12,490 bases of DNA from an uncultured Bacillota bacterium (GTDB taxonomy: Bacteria > Bacillota > Clostridia > UBA1381), in the NCBI GenBank assembly GCA_949297205.1, contig CASFSH010000082.1, positions 1-12,490 of the forward strand, in the 5' to 3' direction. Position 1 is the first letter of the stretch, and each line of letters opens with the position of its first letter. Of this stretch, positions 1 to 7,159 are shown in pieces. The translations under genes were made by a program, and so were the position numbers. The notes below the pieces were generated by a model. That model was not told the DNA's origin. It made no database searches and was given only the letters and a program-made list of their open reading frames with translations.

Positions 1-142
1 TGAAAAATAAGCTGCGCATCTCACCGTTTTTCGCGACTCGGAGTATACACATACACCGTCGTCCCTCAAAACGGCAATCTGCTTGCTTCTTTTCCACGTT
101 AGGATTTGTGCCGCCGCATCTGCGGCGGAATGGAGGATTAAA
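1..142 (+). promoter_or_regulatory. Structured 5' leader, copy 1, upstream of radC
   Basis: This stretch is about 84% identical by hand alignment to 11721-11864, and the similarity runs through the Shine-Dalgarno to the start codon. Both copies can form the same nested structure. An outer stem pairs 24-30 with 68-74 (7 bp here). A short GAC/GTC pairing follows (35-37 with 58-60). An inner hairpin has GG/CC (40-41 with 56-57), a purine mismatch, GTAT/ATAC (43-46 with 51-54) and a four-base loop. A GCAA/TTGC hairpin follows at 74-86, then a GC-rich hairpin (111-117 with 122-128) just before the Shine-Dalgarno GGAGG at 132-136. This spacing and placement suggest a cis-regulatory RNA controlling translation or readthrough; that is inference. 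I do not recognise it as a known riboswitch class. The left end may extend beyond the window, so the promoter is not seen. Confidence 0.7.
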
Positions 143-841
143 ATGGCAGAAAACAGTTATAACGAAAAGAACAGACATGAGGGACATCGTGAAAGAATGA
201 GAAAAAAATTCAGAGAAAATCCTGCATTGCTATCTGATCATGAAATTATTGAAATGCTTTTATATTATGTGATACCAATGGGAAATACAAACGAACAGGC
301 ACATGATTTGCTTAAAAAGGGAGGAAGCATTAATGGAATTCTTGAGATAGATGAAAACTATATACGTACAATTGCCGGATTAGGAACAAAATCTGCTGAA
401 TACATAAAACTTTTAAGAGAATTGTATATACGGCTCAGAAAAGAAAATCTTGATAAAGGAAATGAACGAAAACTTACAAGAAATAATATTAATGATAAGC
501 TTCATAAAATCTTCATCGGAGAAAAAGAAGAAAAAATGGTTTTGATAACTCTTGACAATAATTTCGGCATAATAAATACTCATGTCATATCAAGAGGAAC
601 TGAGTCGGCATCAATTGTACCAATTAAAAGAATTCTGGAATTGGCAATCTGTGATAAAGCTGCAATTACCTTGCTTGCTCATAATCATCCTAATAATGTT
701 CTGGCTGCTTCAGATGAGGATATTGAAGTAACAAAGGCAGCTTATGAGGCACTTAACATAATTGGTATACCTTTGTGTGAGCATTATATTGTTACAGATA
801 ACTCTGTGGTAGGAATTATTCATTTATGTAAAACCGAATAG
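143..841 (+). CDS. radC: RadC family JAB/MPN-domain protein
   Basis: The 232-residue product matches the usual length of RadC. The N-terminal third carries the UPF0758 helical region and a helix-hairpin-helix (IAGLGTKSAEYIKLLREL, about residues 73-90). The C-terminal half is the JAB1/MPN-like metal-binding domain with H180-N-H182-P, S190 and D193, which fits the HxH-x10-D pattern. The start at 143 is chosen because GGAGG lies six bases upstream; an in-frame ATG at 83 lies inside the leader RNA. Two positions look divergent. The usual P-R-E-[IV]-F segment reads P-I-K-R-I-L, so the family glutamate appears replaced. The usual HNHPSG reads HNHPNN. RadC was named for DNA repair, but its biochemical role remains unsettled. 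The gene is probably monocistronic: it has its own leader and a terminator follows. Confidence 0.93.
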   Translation: MAENSYNEKNRHEGHRERMRKKFRENPALLSDHEIIEMLLYYVIPMGNTNEQAHDLLKKGGSINGILEIDENYIRTIAGLGTKSAEYIKLLRELYIRLRKENLDKGNERKLTRNNINDKLHKIFIGEKEEKMVLITLDNNFGIINTHVISRGTESASIVPIKRILELAICDKAAITLLAHNHPNNVLAASDEDIEVTKAAYEALNIIGIPLCEHYIVTDNSVVGIIHLCKTE

Positions 842-849
842 TTAATTTG

Positions 850-890
850 AAAGAACAAAGAATAACGTTATATCTTTGTTCTTTTTTGTT
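850..890 (+). terminator. Intrinsic terminator after radC
   Basis: A perfect 12-bp inverted repeat pairs 850-861 with 873-884 around an 11-base loop. The right arm runs into a T-run at 882-887. It starts nine bases after the radC stop codon and separates radC from the next gene. Confidence 0.9.
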
Positions 891-939
891 AAAATTAATA
901 TCATAATTTATTTAATAATGATTGTATATTCAAATATTA

Positions 940-983
940 TGCAAGATTTGTTGTTAAATGATTATATTTGTGCAAGAATTGTG
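940..983 (+). repeat. Two operator-like direct repeats upstream of the lyase-like gene
   Basis: TGCAAGATTTGT at 940-951 and TGCAAGAATTGT at 971-982 differ at one of twelve bases. Their starts are 31 bases apart, about three helical turns. The second copy overlaps the proposed -35 region. Such face-matched direct repeats can be sites for a dimeric regulator, but no regulator is encoded here and chance similarity in AT-rich DNA is possible. Confidence 0.3.
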
Positions 984-1011
984 TGTAAAAAGAAAAATGA
1001 TATGATATAAT
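979..1011 (+). promoter_or_regulatory. Probable sigma-A promoter for the lyase-like gene
   Basis: TTGTGT at 979-984 with a 16-base spacer leads to TATGAT at 1001-1006. An overlapping perfect TATAAT at 1006-1011 is an alternative -10, but its best -35 is poor. Either gives a short leader of about 35 bases before the ATG at 1052. The terminator upstream of this point means the gene needs its own promoter. Confidence 0.45.
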
Positions 1012-1051
1012 TAGGTAAATAAATATTCAAATAAAAGGAGTATGGATTATT

Positions 1052-2746
1052 ATGAAATGTATGGAATTATATAATTTGAGTATAAAACACGTAGATGAAA
1101 CGATAAAGAAACTTATGCCATATCAGGTTATGGAGGAGACATCGGACAGCTTTGGCGGTATGTATTCGGATGAAATAGGATTTTGCAGTCTATCCAGCTC
1201 CGAGACAATGAAATTATGCTGGTATCTTGGATGCGGATATTGCAGCAAGGAATCTGAATTTTTTGCCAAAGATGAAATATTAAAAAGAATATCTTTATGT
1301 ATCAAGTTTGTTGAGAGATTTACAAGACCTTCGGGATTAATTGATTTAAGAGACAGAAATTATGATTCTTCTCCCGATACGGCTTTTGCAATGAATAGAG
1401 CGGCATTGCTTATTTATATGGCAAGGCATATAGAGGGTGTATATAAGGCAAAGGAACTGGAGGACATTTTAAGCGGCTTTGTAAAAAGATCTGCATTGGC
1501 AATAAAAAAAGATATGGGTTTTCATACGCCGAATCATAGGTGGATTATCAGTGGTACATTGGCTGTTGCACAGGAGCTTTATCCTGAATTGGATCTGACC
1601 GATTCAATTAATATGTTCTTAAATGAAACAATAGACCTTAATTCCGATGGTTTATATTCGGAAAAAAGCTTTTTGTACAGTGCACATATAAATGATAAAC
1701 TTATGCATATCTATCATACATATAATAATGAAGAAATTCTTGATGATATACAAAAAAACTGTCACGCCATATTAAAACTTATGAATAGTGACGGTGCTTT
1801 GCTTACAACTATTTCGATAAGGCAGGATAACGGAAAAAGAGTTTTGCCCACAGAATTTTTGTCATGTTTTCTCATTACGGGAATTGTTAAGAAGGATAAC
1901 GTTATTTTGTCCGGACTTGAAAAAATAGTGAAGATGGCAGGAGTAAATAATGCAGAGTTAATTTATGTATTTGCAAGATATCCTCAATGGAAAAATAAGG
2001 AATTTGATATTGAGCCATTTAACGGTAATGAAACGGTATTTATGAAAGAGAGCGGAATCTGGGGATATAAGAAAGATTATCTGTCATTGTGGGCAGTAAG
2101 GGATAAAGAAAAAGCAATATCGGTAGCTTACGGAGATGTTATTCTAAGTGATGTTTCTATTCATTGCGGTTATTATGCAGGCGCTCGTTTTCTGGCAAAA
2201 AAATTTGCTACACACAAGAATGGACTTGAAATAGATTTTATACCTACATATATGGAAGAACAAGCATATCATATGCCCGGTTACTGGAAACCGTTGGGCA
2301 GACCGGTTACATTTGATGAACTGCCTTATCATATAATAGATCAAAGAGAGCGTTCACCGCGGCCGGATTTATCATTTAAATGGAAAATAAACGTAGTTGA
2401 TGATGAGATAAAAATTAATATAAAGTCATGCGGAGGTCTGGAAAAAGTACCATATTCAATAGAATTTAGCTTTGAAATCCCGGGAGAAGTATATACCGAA
2501 GATATGTATATGACTGCAAACGGCGAACAATCAATGTTTCTTTCACATGGAAGTTGTACATACAGACATGGTATTTATGCTATTACGGTTTACAGTGGAG
2601 AATGTTTGCATAAATTCACAACCGGAAACGAAAAAAATAAATTTAAAGTTTTTATTACGTCAAGACTTCCGTCAGATAAGGTGATTACAATTAAATGCCA
2701 TACACTTGCAGGTGAAAGATGTAGGAGTTATTATGTCAGCAAATAG
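1052..2746 (+). CDS. Putative heparinase II/III-like (alpha/alpha-toroid) polysaccharide lyase, cytoplasmic
   Basis: The product has 564 residues, no signal peptide and no membrane segment, so it is predicted cytoplasmic. The first 330 or so residues are helix-rich, as in the alpha/alpha-toroid of polysaccharide lyases. They contain an Asn-His pair in HTPNHRW (N161, H162, W164) and a later SDGLYSEKSFLY segment (residues 198-209, with Y202, E204 and Y209). In PL15/PL17/heparinase-like enzymes an N-H pair and a downstream tyrosine lie in the active site. The C-terminal half (about 335-564) looks beta-rich, with H371 in a region that could match the sandwich histidine. The assignment rests on overall pattern, so the substrate cannot be named. 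It could instead be a glycoside hydrolase of similar fold or an inactive relative. The start at 1052 follows AAAGGAG (1034-1040) with an 11-base spacer; M4 at 1061 would be too far. The gene appears monocistronic between two terminators. A cytoplasmic location would suit imported oligosaccharides rather than polymer. Confidence 0.55.
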   Translation: MKCMELYNLSIKHVDETIKKLMPYQVMEETSDSFGGMYSDEIGFCSLSSSETMKLCWYLGCGYCSKESEFFAKDEILKRISLCIKFVERFTRPSGLIDLRDRNYDSSPDTAFAMNRAALLIYMARHIEGVYKAKELEDILSGFVKRSALAIKKDMGFHTPNHRWIISGTLAVAQELYPELDLTDSINMFLNETIDLNSDGLYSEKSFLYSAHINDKLMHIYHTYNNEEILDDIQKNCHAILKLMNSDGALLTTISIRQDNGKRVLPTEFLSCFLITGIVKKDNVILSGLEKIVKMAGVNNAELIYVFARYPQWKNKEFDIEPFNGNETVFMKESGIWGYKKDYLSLWAVRDKEKAISVAYGDVILSDVSIHCGYYAGARFLAKKFATHKNGLEIDFIPTYMEEQAYHMPGYWKPLGRPVTFDELPYHIIDQRERSPRPDLSFKWKINVVDDEIKINIKSCGGLEKVPYSIEFSFEIPGEVYTEDMYMTANGEQSMFLSHGSCTYRHGIYAITVYSGECLHKFTTGNEKNKFKVFITSRLPSDKVITIKCHTLAGERCRSYYVSK

Positions 2747-2758
2747 AAGCTTCTATTT
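2741..2758. repeat. 18-bp perfect palindrome spanning a stop codon
   Basis: The sequence AAATAGAAGCTTCTATTT is its own reverse complement and includes the TAG stop of the lyase-like gene (2744-2746). It has no loop, so a dyad protein site or an mRNA 3' element is as likely as a stable hairpin. The true intrinsic terminator lies about 30 bases downstream. Confidence 0.6.
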
Positions 2759-2784
2759 ATTATAGATGAATATAAATATTAAAT

Positions 2785-2842
2785 ATCCCATAATACATAA
2801 TGCCTTTAAATGTTTTAAGGTATGTGATTATGGGATTTTTAT
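2785..2842 (+). terminator. Intrinsic terminator after the lyase-like gene
   Basis: ATCCCATAAT at 2785-2794 pairs perfectly with ATTATGGGAT at 2827-2836. Further inner pairing (ACAT/ATGT and CCTT/AAGG, with a small bulge) extends the stem towards a loop near 2808-2815. A five-base T-run follows at 2836-2840. It ends the preceding transcript before the promoter of the 1320-residue protein gene. Confidence 0.88.
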
Positions 2843-2861
2843 TATATATAAAATAATATTA

Positions 2862-2890
2862 AGCAATATAATGCTATTATATAGCAATAT
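2862..2890 (+). repeat. Direct repeats just upstream of the -35 box
   Basis: AGCAATAT occurs at 2862-2869 and again at 2883-2890, 21 bases apart (two helical turns). A reversed half-match, ATGCTAT, lies between them at 2871-2877. The second copy ends six bases before the -35 box of the next promoter, a typical activator position. The sequence is AT-rich, so chance cannot be excluded. Confidence 0.3.
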
Positions 2891-2896
2891 TGTGTA

Positions 2897-2925
2897 TTGA
2901 AAAAATTTTTGTTAAAGTGTATAAT
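2897..2925 (+). promoter_or_regulatory. Sigma-A promoter for the modular surface-protein genes
   Basis: TTGAAA at 2897-2902 and a perfect TATAAT at 2920-2925 are separated by the ideal 17 bases. This is the best promoter in the window. Transcription should start near 2932, giving a leader of about 160 bases before the ATG at 3092. No comparable promoter is visible before the gene at 7160, so it may serve both large genes. Confidence 0.75.
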
Positions 2926-3091
2926 AAACTTAAAAAGAAACGAAAAAAATTATGCATTTTATAAAAATAATATATTATTTATAATTATTTTATTGTAAAA
3001 TAATTAAATATTTATTTATAAAATTTTAAATTTCTTTGCAAAACGCAGGGTAATTTTAAATTAAATATTATATAAATGAAAGGGGATAATT
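2926..3091 (+). promoter_or_regulatory. Long AT-rich leader with inverted repeats
   Basis: Nearly all of this 165-base untranslated leader is A or T. It holds a 16-bp perfect palindrome at 2965-2980. It also holds an 11-bp inverted repeat, 2982-2992 with 2996-3006, around a three-base loop. One short GC-containing patch (TTGCAAAACGCAGGG, about 3037-3051) stands out. The Shine-Dalgarno GAAAGGGG at 3078-3085 is six bases from the start codon. I recognise no known riboswitch. Together with the terminator and promoter upstream, this accounts for the 345-base gap between genes. Confidence 0.5.
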
Positions 3092-6000
3092 ATGAATAAA
3101 AAGTATTTATCAACTGCAGTTATTACTGCAATCACAACTTCATGTATTGTTTTACCGGTGAACGCACAGAACGAGAATGTAGTAAAAATTACATATGTAC
3201 CTGATAATTATGTAATCAGATACGGAAGTGCATGGTCACATACAGGCAGACAAGAAATTGCTGTGAATACTGTTCCTGCAGCAATTAGAACGGATCAAGA
3301 TGAACTTATGTCACAGTATGTTATTGTAGCTCCTGAGGCAATTGAAAACATTACAATAAATATTGATGAGCTGCCGTTAAAATTAAAACAATCAGATTCT
3401 GAGGCAGCATTAGAAGAAGCAATTATGGGAATGAGTCTTTATTATTCAACAACAAAGGATTATGATATTCCGAATGACGGTGAATATTATCTTTATACAG
3501 ATGAAGAAACGGGAGAAGCGGCTGCTGTCGGCGGAACTGTAGAAGAAGTAACAACATTACTTGATAATACATGGAGAAATAATTTATTTTTACATGATGG
3601 TGCAGAAATATTAATTGATAAGATAATGCCTTCAACATTTGGAGTTACTGATGCTGATCTTACATCAAAAACATATGATGTATCATACAACATAACGGAT
3701 ATAGTAAAAGAAGATCTTGTATCTTCTGAAAATGAACAGGATCAGGCAAAATTAAGTATATTATATTCTCCATCAAACACTTATGGAATATGGGCAAAAG
3801 GTACCGATTATTGTGCAAATCCTGCACATAATTGGGCCGAAGATACAGAACTTTATGTTGAATACAACATTGCAAAATTAGAGGAAATAATTAATGAATA
3901 CCAAACTTCTGAAGACCTGATCAAAAAAATAAAACAATTTGCTCCGTTTTTCGGCTGTTCTGAAAGTGATTTTAATAATAATGTTTTGATACAAAAAGTA
4001 CCTAATTATACTGGAACAATATTTACGGTAGAAAGTTTTAATGAAATGATTAACAACATAAAAACTGTAGATATTACAACTTATCAGTTGGATATAACTG
4101 ACAAATTTAATTATTCAAATTGGGGAAAATTAAATGAAGAAATTACAACAGATACATTTATTGGAGATGCAATTTCAGGGAATTTTATATTCCCGGAAAC
4201 AGGTTCACAAATTGATTCATTTACATTAATTGCAACAGATGTTGTTACAACAGTAAATGAAGATGGAACAGAAACAAAAACCAATGTTGAAAACGGTGAT
4301 GTAATAGAGTTTAAATTTGATCCTGATACATACAGTGCAAATGTGAATAATGTTTATAATGATGAACCAAATGCCATTTTCTCATTTGAAGGATTTAAAA
4401 ACTATGCAAAACGTATATATATTGCAGCTTCATCCCGGTATAACCATAGGAATGAATTATATCCTGTTGTAACTTATACAGATGGAACAAAGGAAACTAA
4501 AGCTTTTACTGTTTTAAATATTGGACAAACAGGCTATGATTCAGTTTTGGGTTATTCCGGAGCTATGGAAATGTCTAAATCTGTATTAGGTAATAATACA
4601 TGGACACAGGCAGTAAAGAGTACACAAACAAACGAAAACGGTAACTACTATGTAACATCAGCACCTTCTTCGGGAGGAATAGGTTTTTATTCATTTGACG
4701 TGGATCCTACAAAAACTATAGCTAATATAACACTGTCGAATAGTGCATCAACAACATTAAACGTGTATGCTGTTGGACAGACTGTAATGTCAAATAGTGA
4801 ATTATTTGAAAATATTCAGGAAACAGAAAAATTAAGCAATGTTACAGCGGATAATGCACAACAGGTTTTAATATCATATAGATATGCACAGGAATTGCTT
4901 GAAAGAAATGCAGCAACTGCAGATGATTTTGCAAAGTTAAATGAACTGTATGAACAGGCAAACTGGTATTCGGAAATGACAGATTCAGAACAAATGCAGA
5001 TTGATATATCAGAACAATTAAATATTGATTGTTTAATGCCTTTGGGAAGTCAAGTATCAGAACCTTGGAATACCGGATATTCATGGACATATACTCCCGG
5101 ATGGACAGAAAATGCTTCTTTAAAAAATGCAGTAAGCACATATAGTAATGGAATAAGATCAGTAAATGAAGTTGAATACGTTTTAAATGAAGACGGAGAA
5201 ACATATTCTTTAAGGGAAACAGGAAGAGTAGTTAATTTTTCAACTCCTCCTGAACGATTGGAACAAGGAGTAAAAGATGCATGGTCTATGAAGCCCGGAG
5301 ATGAACCTGTAACGGTTAATGCATCAGGAAAATGTGTTGATAAGTTATATGTGATGTGGTCAGGATCCGGATCATCTCAAAATCCCTATATTACCGTAAA
5401 TTATAAAGACGGAACAAGCGAAACAGTCAATGTTTTTATAAGTGGTTTTGGATGGGGATTTGTAAATGACAGCGATATATTAAATAGAGTTTATCCTGCA
5501 TTGGCGGGTGGAATGTTTTTGTCATATAATTCGTATCAGACTATAAAAAATGAAAATGATGATTATTACACTGTATCTGGAAAAACAGATGTTTATGGTG
5601 GTGTAAATGTATATTCAGTAAAACTTGATTCAACAAAAGAAGTGGAATCATATACTTTCGGACCTGATATAAATTATGAAACTGTAATTCATGCAGTAAC
5701 AGAGGTTACTATGGATAATGATGCAATGAAGAAAGTAATTGCACAGGCAAAAGAACTTGAGCATATATCCACACAGGAAGATGCGGAATTGGCTGAAACT
5801 GCTTATTGTTATGCAAAAGAATTAGATAGAAGACATGCTGTTCGCTATGCGGATAATGCATGGTTAGATGATTTAATAACTCAGGCAAAAGCACAAAATA
5901 ATATATATTTGGACTTGTCAGAATTGCAGGATGCAGATTTAATGATAAGCATAGAAGAAGGAAATAATACAAGACCTGCAGATTATACCGGCCGTGATGA

Positions 6001-7054
6001 TTTTTTATACAGAGGAATGCCCCAATATATTGAAATGTCAGCACCGACGAATCCCGATCATCTGGATTCAGAAACAGGAGCAAAATTTATGCTGTCAGGT
6101 GCATATAACACGAACGGAAATGATTCTGTTACCATTTATAAAAACGGCACTGATGTGGAATTTAATATGGACGGTAAAATGCTTTCACATGTGTCCTTCC
6201 TTATTGATTGTATAGATCAAAGTGTAAGTGCGGATACCGGTGCTGTGGGAACAGCTGTAATTAATTTTACCGACGGAACAGCAAAAGAGGTTAATATAAC
6301 AATATCAAGAGGCGATTCATGGTACAGTGGACAAAAAAGAGCACATTACATAATAAATTATGCTCATTATGACTCAGAAACCGGTAAATATGCAGACGGA
6401 AAACTATCCGACCGTACCGATTCTACAGGAGCATTTTTAACCGCATTCGGTATTGATATACCGGAAAAGAAGACTGTTTCATCAATTACCTTGAAGGCAT
6501 CAGAAATATGTACCTACAGTATTTTAGCAGTTACTGCTATACCCGTACAAAATGATGAGTTGATAAACAAATTATATGATTTTTTAGATATGGGACTTGT
6601 AGACGCTGATGAAGTAACCGCGCAAAATGCACCGGAAGTAATTGAAGGCGTTAATGCAATAGAAGAACTTTATAAAAGAAGGTATACATTGATAACAGAA
6701 GATGATTTAAATGCCTATCTGCCTTTAAGGGATGCAGCATATGCATATTCTGTTGAAGATGATGTATTAAAATTCACACCGTCAATAACGGTAGGACAAT
6801 CAACGGTAACTGCCGGTTTGTCTATGATAAATACAACGCAGGAAAATAAAAATTATGTCTTAATAATTGCAGCATATGATTCGAACAATCAGCTTGTGGG
6901 ACTAAATGCTACAGAACAAAAAGTCTTAGGCAGTATGACATATAACGGTTCTGACAGTATATCAATTAATATACCGGAAAATGCGGCAACATATAAAGCA
7001 ATGGTATGGGAAAGCATTGACGGCATGAATCCTATAGCAATTATTTCAAAGTAA
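3092..7054 (+). CDS. Large secreted modular beta-sandwich protein
   Basis: The 1320-residue product begins with a signal peptide (residues 1-25, lysines then a hydrophobic core, likely cleaved after VNA). An N-terminal region (about 30-330) ends in helices. Three divergent copies of a beta module follow at about 327-567, 637-877 and 940-1155. Each opens with an [IL]D[IL][ST] strand and carries a DGT turn (Y462-TDGT, Y771-KDGT, F1059-TDGT). Helical linkers of about 60-70 residues separate them, with A/L/Y heptad-like spacing resembling FIVAR-type spacers. The last 100 residues are Ig-like and end in YKAMVWESIDGMNPIA, close to a C-terminal motif common in clostridial extracellular proteins. There is no SLH, LPXTG or membrane anchor, so it is probably released or bound through partners. 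I do not recognise a catalytic motif. Glycan binding is the likeliest role for such modules, but this is inference. Confidence 0.8.
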   Translation: MNKKYLSTAVITAITTSCIVLPVNAQNENVVKITYVPDNYVIRYGSAWSHTGRQEIAVNTVPAAIRTDQDELMSQYVIVAPEAIENITINIDELPLKLKQSDSEAALEEAIMGMSLYYSTTKDYDIPNDGEYYLYTDEETGEAAAVGGTVEEVTTLLDNTWRNNLFLHDGAEILIDKIMPSTFGVTDADLTSKTYDVSYNITDIVKEDLVSSENEQDQAKLSILYSPSNTYGIWAKGTDYCANPAHNWAEDTELYVEYNIAKLEEIINEYQTSEDLIKKIKQFAPFFGCSESDFNNNVLIQKVPNYTGTIFTVESFNEMINNIKTVDITTYQLDITDKFNYSNWGKLNEEITTDTFIGDAISGNFIFPETGSQIDSFTLIATDVVTTVNEDGTETKTNVENGDVIEFKFDPDTYSANVNNVYNDEPNAIFSFEGFKNYAKRIYIAASSRYNHRNELYPVVTYTDGTKETKAFTVLNIGQTGYDSVLGYSGAMEMSKSVLGNNTWTQAVKSTQTNENGNYYVTSAPSSGGIGFYSFDVDPTKTIANITLSNSASTTLNVYAVGQTVMSNSELFENIQETEKLSNVTADNAQQVLISYRYAQELLERNAATADDFAKLNELYEQANWYSEMTDSEQMQIDISEQLNIDCLMPLGSQVSEPWNTGYSWTYTPGWTENASLKNAVSTYSNGIRSVNEVEYVLNEDGETYSLRETGRVVNFSTPPERLEQGVKDAWSMKPGDEPVTVNASGKCVDKLYVMWSGSGSSQNPYITVNYKDGTSETVNVFISGFGWGFVNDSDILNRVYPALAGGMFLSYNSYQTIKNENDDYYTVSGKTDVYGGVNVYSVKLDSTKEVESYTFGPDINYETVIHAVTEVTMDNDAMKKVIAQAKELEHISTQEDAELAETAYCYAKELDRRHAVRYADNAWLDDLITQAKAQNNIYLDLSELQDADLMISIEEGNNTRPADYTGRDDFLYRGMPQYIEMSAPTNPDHLDSETGAKFMLSGAYNTNGNDSVTIYKNGTDVEFNMDGKMLSHVSFLIDCIDQSVSADTGAVGTAVINFTDGTAKEVNITISRGDSWYSGQKRAHYIINYAHYDSETGKYADGKLSDRTDSTGAFLTAFGIDIPEKKTVSSITLKASEICTYSILAVTAIPVQNDELINKLYDFLDMGLVDADEVTAQNAPEVIEGVNAIEELYKRRYTLITEDDLNAYLPLRDAAYAYSVEDDVLKFTPSITVGQSTVTAGLSMINTTQENKNYVLIIAAYDSNNQLVGLNATEQKVLGSMTYNGSDSISINIPENAATYKAMVWESIDGMNPIAIISK

Positions 7055-7064
7055 TAAACAGGTT

Positions 7065-7095
7065 TGTCTATGGGCGGGTTTTCCGCCCATAGACA
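7065..7095 (+). terminator. Strong 13-bp hairpin between the two large genes, lacking a T-run
   Basis: Bases 7065-7077 pair perfectly with 7083-7095 around the loop GTTTT; the stem is GC-rich by local standards. The + strand after it reads GCACATAAAAAAT, so the U-tract of an intrinsic terminator is missing. It starts ten bases after the stop of the 1320-residue gene. It may protect the upstream mRNA 3' end or set the ratio of the two proteins by partial termination. An inefficient terminator is the alternative. A T-run exists only if it is read from the minus strand, where no gene lies upstream. Confidence 0.55.
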
Positions 7096-7159
7096 GCACA
7101 TAAAAAATATATAAATAATTAATTACCGCACAAAAAGCTGAAGCGAAAGGATGGGGAAA

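Noticed and set aside
83..142. Upstream in-frame start giving RadC a 20-residue extension
   Set aside because: These codons lie in the duplicated leader RNA, the extension is unlike RadC, and the ATG at 143 has an ideal Shine-Dalgarno that is also kept in copy 2.
3037..3051. Possible c-di-GMP riboswitch remnant (GCAAAACGCAGGG patch)
   Set aside because: The resemblance is limited to a few bases and the surrounding AT-only sequence cannot form the conserved helices.
5709..6083. 124-residue open frame on the minus strand
   Set aside because: It overlaps the 1320-residue protein gene, has no plausible start signals, and its composition is that of an antisense shadow.
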